Positions 16,696-25,244 of a stretch of 35,413 bases of DNA are shown here, one piece after another. The DNA lies in contig NZ_KE992177.1 of assembly GCF_000466425.1 (NCBI RefSeq), positions 27,174 to 62,586 of the forward strand, read 5' to 3'. The translations under genes and the position numbers were made by a program. The notes under the pieces were generated by a model. It was not told the origin of the DNA and did no database searches. It saw nothing but the letters and a program-made list of their open reading frames with translations. How positions within the stretch are numbered: position 1 is the first letter of the stretch; the number at the start of each line of letters is the position of its first letter. The DNA is from Capnocytophaga sp. oral taxon 863 str. F0517. Lineage in GTDB: Bacteria > Bacteroidota > Bacteroidia > Flavobacteriales > Flavobacteriaceae.

Positions 16696-17796
16696 ATGAA
16701 AAAGATTATATATATACTTTTGGCAGCAGCCATGATAAGCTGCTCCGTGGATAATGCTCTTACTGCCGATAGTGTTGTCCCTAAGGACAATGAGCAAGAT
16801 ACCTCTCAGCAAAAGGTGCTCAATCCACCTAACCCTTTGGATACTTACATACAAGATCACTTTACCACTCCGTACAATATTCGCATTCTCTACCGCTTTG
16901 TGGAGAAAGAAACTACTCGTAGCTGGGTGCTCACCCCTACCAAGTATGATAAGGCGGTACAGTTCGCCTCCGTGTTCAACTATCTATTTATAGAACCTTA
17001 CATAGAGGTGACCTCCAAGGAGTTCATGAAGGAACATTCGTTCAATACCCTGATTCTTATAGGAGAGAATGCCTATCACCCTACTCGTGTCCCTTTGCGA
17101 GGCTTGGCAGACAATGGAGTGAAGATCCATATGATGAATATCAATAACATACGTCCTAACAGTATCTTCTACCTCAATGACAATGCCTTACATACACTCT
17201 ACCACGAGACGGCTCATACCTGGCACCAATCGGTGGATTACCCTACCGATTACAAGCGTATCTCGGGTACGGACTACAAGAGTAATAGTTGGTTGAATAG
17301 CTGGACAGGTACCGATTACCTCAAGGCGGGCTTTATCAGCGCTTACGGAAGTAAGGATTCTGATGAGGACTTTGTGGAGATGATCTCTCGCTATATCACC
17401 TACTTCAATGCCACACAAGATTGTGGTTGTGCTACCGAGGATACCACTTTGGATACCAATGGAGATGGTTTCGACGATGCCCTCTATACAGCTTGGAAGC
17501 GTAGTTTTACTAACTATAACAATGGTGCCTCAGTGGCTTCCTATGACTCGGCTCGTGTATGGGAAGAACAATTGGAATTGGGCAATGCCAAAATCCGTTC
17601 TACAGAGCAATATACCGGTAAGGAGAAGCTCCAGCAGAAGATGGATATGATCCGTCGTTACCTCACCACAACTTGGAATATCGACTTAGATGTCTTGAGA
17701 AATAAGATCCGCGAACGCTATCCTTATGTGGCAGGACGTACCTTGAGTGGGCAGGTAGTCCCTCAGAAAAATTTTTCTGATCTAACTAATAATTAA
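16696..17796 (+). CDS. Substrate import-associated zinc metallohydrolase lipoprotein, copy 2
   Basis: The 366-residue paralogue of the gene at 7812 has lipobox AMIS-C (Cys16), zinc motif HETAH at 170-174 in TLYHETAHTWHQ, and E228 in DSDEDFVEMISRY as the likely third ligand. The QDCGCAT cysteine pair is kept, but the 35-residue insertion after it in copy 1 is absent; here the stretch DTNGDGFDDA looks like a small calcium-binding-type loop. The C-terminal half (YTGKEKLQQKMDMIRRYL, RERYPYVAGR) is strongly conserved between copies. Five bases separate it from the DUF4302 gene. It is predicted to be an outer-membrane-anchored hydrolase acting beside the importer. Confidence 0.9.
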   Translation: MKKIIYILLAAAMISCSVDNALTADSVVPKDNEQDTSQQKVLNPPNPLDTYIQDHFTTPYNIRILYRFVEKETTRSWVLTPTKYDKAVQFASVFNYLFIEPYIEVTSKEFMKEHSFNTLILIGENAYHPTRVPLRGLADNGVKIHMMNINNIRPNSIFYLNDNALHTLYHETAHTWHQSVDYPTDYKRISGTDYKSNSWLNSWTGTDYLKAGFISAYGSKDSDEDFVEMISRYITYFNATQDCGCATEDTTLDTNGDGFDDALYTAWKRSFTNYNNGASVASYDSARVWEEQLELGNAKIRSTEQYTGKEKLQQKMDMIRRYLTTTWNIDLDVLRNKIRERYPYVAGRTLSGQVVPQKNFSDLTNN

Positions 17797-17801
17797 AAAT
17801 A

Positions 17802-19103
17802 ATGAAAAGATATATTACTCTATTTTTAGCCTTTTCACTCCTTTCGGCTTGTGAATATAAGGAAGAAGCTGTATTCGAGAAGGAAGCCAGTAACCGTACC
17901 TCTACTACACTTGAGACTTACAAGGGCATTATAGAAGGCTATGATGGCTATTGGTTGCTCTCCTATTACCCAGGGGTAAGCCGTAGTTTCGGGGGCTTCC
18001 CTGTGGCACCACGTAGTATAGGCGGCTACTCCTTTGTCTTGAAACTCAAAGATGGCAAGGTAAAAGCCTCTTCCGAGGTAAGACCTACCAATGCCGAGGA
18101 AGAATCCTATTATACATACTCCAATACCGAAGGGCCTACCTTGAGCTTTGATACCTTCAATAGTGTATTAGACCATTTCCGTTTTGTCTCTCCAGTATTT
18201 ACCAATGCCAGAGGAGGGGATATTGAGTTTATCTTCCTTAAAGAAGAAAACGGAGTACTTACCCTAAGGGGGCGTACTTCCAATAACCTAATGACACTCA
18301 CCAAACTTACAGGCGATAGGGAAGCCTTCCTTACCAAGCTCCGTGAGAATACTCAAGTGCTCAAGGGTAAAGGGCTCTCTCCTATCACCATAGAAGGTAC
18401 TGAGGTGAAGATCACTCACTTCCCAAGTTATCGTCAATTGGTATTTAGCTACGAAGGACAGACCGTGCAGCGCGCTTTTACGCTTACTGAAAGAGGAATT
18501 AAGCTTTATGAACCTGCTGAAATTAAAGGAGTTACCTTTGATGAACTCTATTTCAATGAGGATAAAACTGCTTTGGTAACGCCCGATGGAGCTATTTCCT
18601 CCGCTTTAGTGCCTTGTCCTATTACCTTCTCCACGACTTCCTCTCGTTGGATATCAGTAGCAGAATACTACACCTCCCAAAGTTATATAGATATTCATAG
18701 GAACTTGGACAATCAGGTACGCCGTGGCAAGTGGAGAAACTACTCTCTCAATACCTATTTTTCCTTCAGAGAACTGATCGAAGGAAATGATGGGGGAACC
18801 TCCACAGCTATAACCTTGAGCCTAAGGAATACCAATCCTAATAACGGTCGTTACAAGGACTATACTTCGGATTATGAGGCCGATTTTGTAGGAGTAGCTG
18901 GCCATCCAGATCAGATAGAAATCTTCCTCAAGGATGCGAACCTTGCTAGCGGATTCTCGCAGTACTTCCCCTACCTTACTCCTATCGTTGATGAGGTAGT
19001 CAATAACAGTCCTTATCAAATAGATGCCACTACCTATGATTACTACTACAATCTGCGTAGTATTAAGAATGGGGAAAATAGCTGGTTCCTATTGAGTAAG
19101 TAA
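17802..19103 (+). CDS. DUF4302-family lipoprotein, copy 2
   Basis: This 433-residue lipoprotein (lipobox LLSA-C, Cys17) has EYKEE after the cysteine, again a good K-(D/E)2 surface-export signal. Its DUF4302 landmarks are ETYKGIIEGYDGYWLLSYYPG, IGGYSFVLKLKDGKV, GVTFDELYFNEDKTALVTPDG, VGVAGHPDQIEIFL and the ending NGENSWFLLSK. It is the last gene of operon 2. The middle third differs most from copy 1, which fits a ligand-facing region if the family binds substrate. No catalytic motif is evident. The export signal and its place in the operon suggest a cell-surface accessory of the importer; the role is otherwise unknown. Confidence 0.9.
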   Translation: MKRYITLFLAFSLLSACEYKEEAVFEKEASNRTSTTLETYKGIIEGYDGYWLLSYYPGVSRSFGGFPVAPRSIGGYSFVLKLKDGKVKASSEVRPTNAEEESYYTYSNTEGPTLSFDTFNSVLDHFRFVSPVFTNARGGDIEFIFLKEENGVLTLRGRTSNNLMTLTKLTGDREAFLTKLRENTQVLKGKGLSPITIEGTEVKITHFPSYRQLVFSYEGQTVQRAFTLTERGIKLYEPAEIKGVTFDELYFNEDKTALVTPDGAISSALVPCPITFSTTSSRWISVAEYYTSQSYIDIHRNLDNQVRRGKWRNYSLNTYFSFRELIEGNDGGTSTAITLSLRNTNPNNGRYKDYTSDYEADFVGVAGHPDQIEIFLKDANLASGFSQYFPYLTPIVDEVVNNSPYQIDATTYDYYYNLRSIKNGENSWFLLSK

Positions 19104-19127
19104 TTAATAGTTAAGCAATAATGGATC

Positions 19128-19163
19128 ATAGGGATATAGGAGGGAAGCCAACTATATCCCTAT
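19128..19163 (+). terminator. Possible terminator stem after SusCD operon 2
   Basis: ATAGGGATATA (19128-19138) pairs with TATATCCCTAT (19153-19163) across a 14-base loop, 24 bases after the last gene. There is no T-run, so it may be a 3'-end stabilising stem, with termination at the next hairpin. Confidence 0.45.
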
Positions 19164-19181
19164 ATCTTATAATCCTATAAG

Positions 19182-19210
19182 TCCAAGTAAAAAACTTGGA
19201 AACTTTTTTT
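19182..19210 (+). terminator. Hairpin and T-tract overlapping the RND gene promoter
   Basis: TCCAAGT (19182-19188) and ACTTGGA (19194-19200) flank an A5 loop, followed by AAC and a seven-T tract. This is a good intrinsic terminator for operon 2. The end of the T-tract also supplies the TTTG of the next promoter. Confidence 0.75.
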
Positions 19211-19238
19211 GTTTATTAAGTTTTTTGTATTACCTTTG
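19208..19238 (+). promoter_or_regulatory. Consensus promoter of the RND permease gene
   Basis: TTTG at 19208-19211, 19 bases, then TACCTTTG at 19231-19238 is an exact match to the Bacteroidota primary sigma consensus TTTG-N19-TAnnTTTG, 24 bases before the start codon. Confidence 0.85.
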
Positions 19239-19262
19239 CCCCCGATTTAGAAATTACTTGCG

Positions 19263-22200
19263 ATGGATATTATCAAACTCTCTATCAAGCGACCCAGTGT
19301 CCTAATTGTGATGCTCTCCTTATTGCTCTTGGGGGGGCTCTATTCCTATAAGCTCCTGAACTATGAGCTGATTCCGAAGTTCGAGGTCAATGTGGTGACC
19401 ATCTCCACCATATATGCGGGGGCATCTCCTTCCGAAATTGAGAGTACCGTAACTAAGAAAATAGAGGATGCGGTCTCTTCTCTGGAGAATATCAAAAAGA
19501 TACAATCTCACTCCTATGAGTCTCTTTCGGTGGTAATCATACAGCTAACCAACGATGCCAATGTGGATAATACGCTCAATGAAGCACAGCGTAAGATCAA
19601 CGCTATCCGTGCCAACCTTCCCACCGATGCCAAGGAGCCTTCTCTTTCCAAGTTCTCCCTATCGGACTTACCGATTATCTCCATGGGGGTGACTTCCAAT
19701 CTTTCTTCTCAAGAGCTTTATGACTTGGTGGATAAGAAGATACAGCCTGAACTCTCTCGTGTACCTGGGGTAGCGCAGGTCAATATCATCGGCGGACGTA
19801 AGAGGGAAATCCGTGTTAGTGTCGATGCTCAGAAGCTCGAAGGCTATGGTATTACGATCGCTCAAGTACAGCAGCTTATTGCGGCTTCCAATTTGGAAAT
19901 CCCTGCCGGTAAGCTCAAAACACGTGAGAATAGTACTTCCATTCGTGTCTTGGGGAAAATTCAGGATGTGGAGCAACTACGTAATTTGCCACTTGTCTCT
20001 CAAAAAGGGATCGAAATCCGCCTTTCTGATGTAGCGGATGTACAGGATGCCGAAGAGGATGCCGAAAAAATAGCCCGTATCAACCAAGAAAATACGCTTT
20101 TGCTGCGAGTGCTCAAACAAACCGATGCCAATGCTGTATCGGTAAGTGAACAGGTACGCAAGAAAATGGCTCAGATAGAAAAAAACTATGCCAATGAAAA
20201 TCTAAAGCTGCAATTGGCAGAGGATACCAGCGAATTTACACTGCATGCGGCTAATTCGGTGATGTTTGACCTTTTCTTGGCGATTGTGCTTGTGGCCGTG
20301 GTGATGTACTTCTTCCTACACAGTTTGCGTAATGCGCTCATTGTAATGGTCTCTATCCCGACCTCGCTCATTGCAGCTTTTATTGGGATGTACTTCTTTG
20401 GCTTCACGCTGAATCTGATGAGCCTTGTAGCTCTTTCAATGGTGGTAGGGATCTTGGTGGATGATGCCATCGTGGTCTTGGAGAACATACACCGCCATAT
20501 GGAGATGGGCAAGAACAAGGTACGTGCTGCCTATGATGGTTCTAAGGAGATTGTCCTTACCGTTATGGCCATTACCTTGGTGATTGTCGTGGTATTTGTG
20601 CCGATTTCTATAGGAAATAGTATTGTGGTGAATATCGTAAAAGAGTTCTGCCTTACGGTGGCTATCGCAACCTCACTCTCCTTATTGATGTCTTTTACCA
20701 TAGTGCCTTGGCTCTACTCTCGTTTTGGAAAGTTGGAACACCCTGATCCTAAATCTTTTATGGGGAAAATCTCTATTGGCTTTGAGAACTTTATCAATCG
20801 TATGACTCATTTCTTCTCGGATCTATTGGTATGGTCGTTCAAGCACAAATGGAAAACCTTCATCCTGGTATTCTTCCTCTTTGCAGGGTCTTGTTCGCTC
20901 ATTCCTACAGGTTTTGTAGGGGCAGACTTTATGCCTAATATGGATAGGGGTAAGTTTTTGGTACAGTTTGAATTAAACAAAGACACCTCTTTGGAGCAAA
21001 CCAACTTTATCACTCAAAAGGCAGAGAATTACCTACGTAACCTCAAGGTGCCTGGTACCAATAGGCCATTGGTAGAGCGAATGATTACCACTGTAGGACA
21101 GTCCACCAGTGGTATGGGATCCTCTCTGTCTACCGCCTATAAGTCTGAAATACAGATTACTCTTGTGGATAAGAAAGAACGTAGCGAATCCACTACGGTA
21201 ATTGCAGCCAAGCTCAAACGAGAACTGAGCCAATACTTAGTTGATGCCAAAGTGAAGACTGTACCTGTAGGTATGATGGGGGCAGAACAAGCGCCAATTG
21301 CTTTGGTAGTTACCTCCGATGATGTTAAGGTAGCCCAAGAATATGCAGAGAAAACCGCTGAACTGCTCAAGACGATACCAGGAGCTACAGAGATAAAGCT
21401 TTCCTCAGAGGCAGGGAACCCAGAGATCAATGTACAACTGGATCGTGATAAGATGTCTATGTTGGGGCTTAATATCGCTACTGTAGGAGTAACGATGCGT
21501 ACAGCCTTCAATGGAAATGATGATAGTAAGTTCCGTACCGGAGATTCTGAATATGATATTAATATCCTATTCGAAGAAGGACATCGTCAGTCTATAGAAA
21601 ACATACAGAATATGGTCTTTATCAATAATGCAGGTCAGCAGATAAAGCTCTCCCAGTTTGCCAAAGTGTTCTATGCTTCAGGACCTACCCTGTTGGAACG
21701 TTATGATAAGTCACCTTCGGTAACCGTACAAGCCCAATCTGTAGGACGTCCTACAGGTACCATTGTTTCTGAGTGGAAATCAAAACTTGATGCGATGGAA
21801 AAACCAGCCAATGTGCATTTTACCTTCTCAGGAAATCAAGAAAACCAAGATGAAGGCTTTGGAACACTCTTTGTATCACTCATTGCGGCCATCCTATTGG
21901 TATATATGGTAATGGTAGTGTTATATGACAGTTTTTCTCGTCCGTTTGTGGTCTTGTTCTCTATTCCACTTTCTTTCATTGGGGCTTTGGTCGCTTTGGC
22001 ATTGGCCAATATGTCGCTCAATATCTTCACCCTTTTGGGTATTATCATGCTCATCGGGTTGGTAGCTAAGAATGCGATCATGATTGTGGACTTCGCCAAC
22101 CACCGCAAGGAAGAAGGCGAAGATACCGTAACGGCCTTGATACAAGCCAACCATGCACGTTTCCGTCCGATTCTGATGACCACCATCGCCATGGTGGCAG

Positions 22201-22439
22201 GTATGATACCATTGGCAATAGCCTCCAGTGCAGGAGCTGAGATTAACAACGCCTTAGCGATTGTAATCATCGGGGGGCTACTTTCCTCACTGTTCTTGAC
22301 TTTGATTATCGTACCACTCGTATACCTAATCTTTGATAACATTGGTAAGCGCTTCAGTAAAGGTACTAAGACCGACTACGACCGCCTGATGATCGCCGAC
22401 TACGAACATAAAGAAATCAAAGGTGAACACGAGATATAG
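19263..22439 (+). CDS. RND-superfamily efflux permease (AcrB/HAE1 type)
   Basis: The 1058-residue inner-membrane protein has the full AcrB plan: helix 1 at about 11-30, porter domain 1 with the YAGASPSEIESTV motif at 51-63, helices 2-6, porter domain 2, and helices 8-12. The proton-relay residues are present: Asp400-Asp401 in VGILVDDAIVVLENI and Lys936 in GLVAKNAIMIVDFAN, equivalent to AcrB Asp407, Asp408 and Lys940. Such pumps export drugs, dyes or lipids by proton antiport through a periplasmic adaptor and an outer-membrane channel. Neither partner gene is in the window: upstream is operon 2 and downstream a protease. It has its own consensus promoter and a long hairpin after the stop, so it appears to be a single-gene unit that borrows partners. 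Confidence 0.95.
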   Translation: MDIIKLSIKRPSVLIVMLSLLLLGGLYSYKLLNYELIPKFEVNVVTISTIYAGASPSEIESTVTKKIEDAVSSLENIKKIQSHSYESLSVVIIQLTNDANVDNTLNEAQRKINAIRANLPTDAKEPSLSKFSLSDLPIISMGVTSNLSSQELYDLVDKKIQPELSRVPGVAQVNIIGGRKREIRVSVDAQKLEGYGITIAQVQQLIAASNLEIPAGKLKTRENSTSIRVLGKIQDVEQLRNLPLVSQKGIEIRLSDVADVQDAEEDAEKIARINQENTLLLRVLKQTDANAVSVSEQVRKKMAQIEKNYANENLKLQLAEDTSEFTLHAANSVMFDLFLAIVLVAVVMYFFLHSLRNALIVMVSIPTSLIAAFIGMYFFGFTLNLMSLVALSMVVGILVDDAIVVLENIHRHMEMGKNKVRAAYDGSKEIVLTVMAITLVIVVVFVPISIGNSIVVNIVKEFCLTVAIATSLSLLMSFTIVPWLYSRFGKLEHPDPKSFMGKISIGFENFINRMTHFFSDLLVWSFKHKWKTFILVFFLFAGSCSLIPTGFVGADFMPNMDRGKFLVQFELNKDTSLEQTNFITQKAENYLRNLKVPGTNRPLVERMITTVGQSTSGMGSSLSTAYKSEIQITLVDKKERSESTTVIAAKLKRELSQYLVDAKVKTVPVGMMGAEQAPIALVVTSDDVKVAQEYAEKTAELLKTIPGATEIKLSSEAGNPEINVQLDRDKMSMLGLNIATVGVTMRTAFNGNDDSKFRTGDSEYDINILFEEGHRQSIENIQNMVFINNAGQQIKLSQFAKVFYASGPTLLERYDKSPSVTVQAQSVGRPTGTIVSEWKSKLDAMEKPANVHFTFSGNQENQDEGFGTLFVSLIAAILLVYMVMVVLYDSFSRPFVVLFSIPLSFIGALVALALANMSLNIFTLLGIIMLIGLVAKNAIMIVDFANHRKEEGEDTVTALIQANHARFRPILMTTIAMVAGMIPLAIASSAGAEINNALAIVIIGGLLSSLFLTLIIVPLVYLIFDNIGKRFSKGTKTDYDRLMIADYEHKEIKGEHEI

Positions 22440-22458
22440 TAACCAATGACAAACGACT

Positions 22459-22500
22459 AATGACCAATGCTGAACCTATTTAGGTTAAGCATTGGTCATT
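22459..22500 (+). terminator. Long hairpin after the RND gene
   Basis: AATGACCAATGCT (22459-22471) and AGCATTGGTCATT (22488-22500) form a 13-bp stem, continued past one mismatch by AACCT/AGGTT around loop ATTT. It starts 20 bases after the stop codon and probably ends or protects the transcript. Confidence 0.6.
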
Positions 22501-22556
22501 TATCATTTAAAGAGTGACAATTAACAAATGATAATTGGCAATTAACAATTAAAACG
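22501..22556. repeat. Short AT-rich direct and inverted repeats
   Basis: TATCATTT (22501-22508) is complementary to AAATGATA (22526-22533), and the word CAATTAACAA/CAATTAACAATT occurs twice (from 22518 and from 22540). Such low-complexity TTAACAATT repeats are frequent between genes in Bacteroidota; no function is implied. Confidence 0.45.
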
Positions 22557-22558
22557 CT

Positions 22559-22566
22559 TATATTTG
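22559..22566 (+). promoter_or_regulatory. TAtaTTTG promoter box of the M48 protease gene
   Basis: It matches TAnnTTTG, with a TTG at 22535-22537 (21-base spacing) and a start codon 26 bases downstream. Confidence 0.6.
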
Positions 22567-22592
22567 CACTTGGTAATTATAAAGAGATTTAT

Positions 22593-23399
22593 ATGAAAAA
22601 AACAATTTTGACAGTCTTGTGTATGGTAGCGGTAGCTACTGCGCAAGCACAGATTAATATTGGAAAGATGGCCAGTGCCGCTACCAAAGGCGTACAAGCA
22701 CTTTCCTTTAGCAATGAGGATGCTCAAAAACTATCTAAAGAATCGGTAGACTGGATGGATGCCCATAACAAAGTGGCTGATGCTAAAAGTCCTTATACCA
22801 AGCGATTGAATCGTCTCTTCGGCAAACACAAAAACGAAGATGGTATGACCCTGAACTACAAGGTGTATTTGGTGACCGATATCAATGCCTTTGCCTGTGC
22901 TGATGGAAGTGTGCGTGTCTTCTCCTCTCTTATGGACTTGATGACTGATGAGGAGCTTTTGGCAATCATTGGTCACGAAATCGGTCACGTAAAGAATGAG
23001 GATACCAAGGATGCTATTAAGGCTGCCTATACCAGAGCCGCCCTACAGGAAGCTGGAGCCGCGGCCTCCAGTACCGTAAAGGCCTTGAGTGAAAGTCAAT
23101 TGGGGGAAATAGCAGAAGGCTTACTGGATGCCAAGCACAGCAAAAAGCAAGAATCTCAGGCCGATGAGTACTCCTATAATTTCATGAAGAAGCATGGCTA
23201 TGATGTAGTAGGGGTATATACCGCTTTTAAGAAATTGGCGCTCCTCTCTGGCGGGGAGACTCAAAGCCGCTTCCAAAAGATGATGAGCTCTCACCCTGAT
23301 AGTGAAAAGCGAGCCGAAGCAGCTAAGAAACGCGCCATTAAGGACGGCCTTTGGAAAGACCCAGGAGAAGTGAAGCTCCCTACAACACCTATTAAATAA
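22593..23399 (+). CDS. Secreted M48-family zinc metalloprotease
   Basis: The 268-residue protein begins with a signal peptide (cleavage near ATAQAQ, residue 20) and has no lipobox cysteine, unlike E. coli YcaL and LoiP. The M48 core is clear: ITD-like LVTDINAFACADGSVRVFSSLMDLMTDEEL, zinc motif HEIGH at 128-132 and third ligand E187 in KQESQADEYSYNFM (family pattern ExxxD). It has no membrane segment apart from the signal peptide. Related proteins act in periplasmic quality control of outer-membrane proteins, for example LptD maturation by BepA; the present one lacks BepA's TPR domain. It is monocistronic, with promoter 22559-22566 and a perfect terminator at 23421-23460. Confidence 0.93.
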   Translation: MKKTILTVLCMVAVATAQAQINIGKMASAATKGVQALSFSNEDAQKLSKESVDWMDAHNKVADAKSPYTKRLNRLFGKHKNEDGMTLNYKVYLVTDINAFACADGSVRVFSSLMDLMTDEELLAIIGHEIGHVKNEDTKDAIKAAYTRAALQEAGAAASSTVKALSESQLGEIAEGLLDAKHSKKQESQADEYSYNFMKKHGYDVVGVYTAFKKLALLSGGETQSRFQKMMSSHPDSEKRAEAAKKRAIKDGLWKDPGEVKLPTTPIK

Positions 23400-23420
23400 C
23401 AGTGCTTTCTTAAAAACTAA

Positions 23421-23460
23421 ATTCTTTTGTTACAGCTCGTAACAAAAGAATTTGTTTTTT
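23421..23460 (+). terminator. Terminator of the M48 protease gene
   Basis: ATTCTTTTGTTAC (23421-23433) and GTAACAAAAGAAT (23439-23451) form a perfect 13-bp stem around AGCTC, followed by TTGTTTTTT. Confidence 0.9.
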
Positions 23461-23482
23461 ACAGCGAATAGTTTTATTTTTG
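23451..23482 (+). promoter_or_regulatory. Promoter overlapping the terminator, ahead of a gene remnant
   Basis: TTTG (23451-23454), 20 bases, then TATTTTTG (23475-23482) fits the Bacteroidota promoter layout. The -33 element lies in the terminator's T-tract. It may serve the DUF4304 gene or the remnant at 23483-23602. Confidence 0.5.
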
Positions 23483-23602
23483 CATAGCAAACAACACTAT
23501 ATCACCATTACACCTGCCCTTAAAACAGAAATTTACCAAGCTCTTTCTGACTTTTTAGAAGCCTATAAAGCCGAAAATACCTCCGCTAGTGCGAGTTGGT
23601 AG
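23483..23602 (+). pseudogene. Short gene remnant without start codon
   Basis: One frame is open up to a TAG at 23600-23602 and reads like protein: PLKTEIYQALSDFLEAYKAE, then NTSASASW. There is no in-frame ATG between the promoter box and this segment. It looks like a C-terminal piece of a helical protein or of a small gene that lost its start. No family was recognised. Confidence 0.35.
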
Positions 23603-23676
23603 CTCGTGTCTATTATGATAGTCTCTTGTATCTTTCAGTTGGATATGGAGCAGGATGGTACCCGAAAATGATTACT

Positions 23677-24282
23677 ATGAAGACAGCTACACAAATTAAA
23701 TTCGATACGATTGTAAAAGAAGGTTTTACGCCTTTGTTAAAGCCTCTTTCTTTTAAAAAGAAAGCCTTGAACTATTATCGCAGGCTTGCTGAGGTAGGGC
23801 ATATTATCAATATACAGAAAAGCAGTTATGGGGATAGAGATAACATTAGGTTTCGTATCAATATAGGGATTTTTGAACCTAAATTTTGGTTGGGCTATTA
23901 TGATTTTAAGCATACGGGACAAGTGCCTGATTATCCTACAGAACCTGTTTGTATTATCCGTAAAACGATTAACAAATTGCGTGGTAGAAATGATTTGTGG
24001 TACGAAGTGGATGAAAATACCGATGAACAAGAGTTGATTAAGAGAGTACAGGAAGATATACAACAATATATTCTGCCTTTTTTTAACCAATATAATAGTG
24101 TAGAGAAGATTTTTTATTCGACTGATTCAATTTTTTCTCCTTTTGGAGTATTGGTATTTTATGGAGAGCACGGGTATATAGAGAAAGCCCAAGCGGTATA
24201 TAACGAACTTTTGCAAAGGGTGAATCCTTTGGCTGAAAGAACTTTAAAGGGGTATGCTAAAAAGTATGGTCTGAATATTTAA
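23677..24282 (+). CDS. DUF4304-family protein
   Basis: From the ATG at 23677 the product has 201 residues; an ATG three codons earlier (23668) is equally possible, whereas the frame's first ATG at 23596 would add an unfamiliar tail overlapping the previous remnant. The DUF4304 pattern is visible: FDTIVKEGFTPLLKPLSFKKKALNYYR, then IINIQKSSYGDRDNIRFRINIGI, and a later region with two helices (RVQEDIQQYILPFFNQY). It is cytoplasmic, with no signal peptide. Members of this family often sit in accessory clusters of small proteins and may be immunity-type or stress proteins; no function is established. The surrounding fragments support an accessory locus. Confidence 0.85.
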   Translation: MKTATQIKFDTIVKEGFTPLLKPLSFKKKALNYYRRLAEVGHIINIQKSSYGDRDNIRFRINIGIFEPKFWLGYYDFKHTGQVPDYPTEPVCIIRKTINKLRGRNDLWYEVDENTDEQELIKRVQEDIQQYILPFFNQYNSVEKIFYSTDSIFSPFGVLVFYGEHGYIEKAQAVYNELLQRVNPLAERTLKGYAKKYGLNI

Positions 24283-24290
24283 ATAATTAT

Positions 24291-24468
24291 ATGAAATACC
24301 TTGTTACTTTTTGTATGTGTGTCATTAGTTTTATAGCTTTTGGACGAAGGCGTTAAGCACCCCGATGATATGTCGGCTATGATACTCACAAGTTATTATA
24401 GGCATCTTTTGGAAAAAGAAATAGACTTTGAAGGACAGCTAACAACATACAAAAAACAGGCAGAATAA
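24291..24468 (+). pseudogene. Frameshifted exported-protein remnant, DUF6794-like
   Basis: An ATG at 24291 encodes a signal-peptide-like start (MKYLVTFCMCVISFIAFG) that stops at 24354-24356. The next frame, open from 24337 to the TAA at 24466-24468, encodes KHPDDMSAMILTSYYRHLLE and a final EGQLTTYKKQAE, which resembles the end of the DUF6794 type domain (HPDDMSxIIL..YHR). The middle of the gene is missing and the two pieces are joined out of frame, so this is a deleted gene. The family name is from memory and tentative. Confidence 0.55.
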
Positions 24469-24507
24469 TAAAACAAACTATCATACTGTTAAGTTGTGGA
24501 ATTGTAA

Positions 24508-24678
24508 TATAAGCCAAAATCCCTGAACTTAAAACTCAAAACCAAGAATAAAATATACCTCTATACCCAAGACAGACATAATTGTCAGTTTCGCTTTCTT
24601 ATCATCAGAAAAGAGGGCGAGTGGAAGATTGGCGAATGCCAATGGCACGATGGGGGCTGGACTAAATATGGATTGTAA
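24508..24678 (+). pseudogene. C-terminal remnant of an unknown gene
   Basis: A frame without ATG runs from 24508 (after a TAA at 24505-24507) to the TAA at 24676-24678. It reads as genuine protein: KIYLYTQDRHNCQFRFLII, RKEGEWKIGECQWHDGGW and a final TKYGL. The beta-rich, tryptophan-rich end resembles C-termini of small immunity-like or NTF2-like proteins, but no family was recognised. It stops two bases before the DUF1697 start codon, so the lost gene was probably cotranscribed with it. Confidence 0.55.
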
Positions 24679-24680
24679 TA

Positions 24681-25244
24681 ATGAAAACAAAAGACAAAAA
24701 ACCTTATATAGCTTTATTGCGAGGAGTAATGCCTACGGGAAAAAACAGAATCCCCAAAATGGCAGAGCTACAAGAATTACTCTCCTCAGAATTTGAAGGG
24801 GTACGCACTTATATCCAAAGCGGAAATATAGTGTTCTTATCTGACAAAGTACGTAATGAAATAGCCCCCAAAGTCTCCCAATTAATAAAAGAACATATAG
24901 GTCCTGACTTACCAACTGTTGTAGCAACTCGTAAGGAAGTACAGGAAATGCTTGATATGAATCCTTTTATAGGAGAAAATTACGATATAGCTCGGGTATT
25001 TTTTACGCTCACAAATAGTGTTTTAGCACCTGATTTAGTAGAAAAGTTGAAGAAAGAAACTTTTGATGGAGAAGAATTGGCTATAGTGGATGATAGAATA
25101 TATCTATACCTTCCTAAGGATGCTTCAAGGTCTAAATTGAATAACAATTATGTGGAAAAGAGACTTAAAATAGTAGCTACAACGCGCAATTTTAATACTT
25201 TGAGCAAACTTATTACAATGGTTGATGAACTTACTAAAGAATGA
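24681..25244 (+). CDS. DUF1697-family protein
   Basis: This 187-residue cytoplasmic protein fits DUF1697: YIALLRGVMPTGKNRIPKMAELQELL, then the diagnostic VRTYIQSGNIVF at 41-52, and later NPFIGENYDIARVFFTLT and LPKDASRSKLNNNYVEKRL, with the family's final T-T-R-N-x-N-T pattern (ATTRNFNTLSKL). In place of the common GINVGG the sequence reads GVMPTG. The family is widespread and functionally uncharacterised. It overlaps the next gene by four bases (ATGA), so the two are translationally coupled. Confidence 0.92.
   Translation: MKTKDKKPYIALLRGVMPTGKNRIPKMAELQELLSSEFEGVRTYIQSGNIVFLSDKVRNEIAPKVSQLIKEHIGPDLPTVVATRKEVQEMLDMNPFIGENYDIARVFFTLTNSVLAPDLVEKLKKETFDGEELAIVDDRIYLYLPKDASRSKLNNNYVEKRLKIVATTRNFNTLSKLITMVDELTKE

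Noticed and set aside
21836-22342. 168-residue frame antisense to the RND permease gene
   Set aside because: It mirrors a strongly conserved coding region and has no homology or promoter of its own.
19263-22439. Heavy-metal (CusA-type) RND pump
   Set aside because: The methionine relay of CusA is not apparent, and the sequence looks like the HAE1 drug or lipid class.
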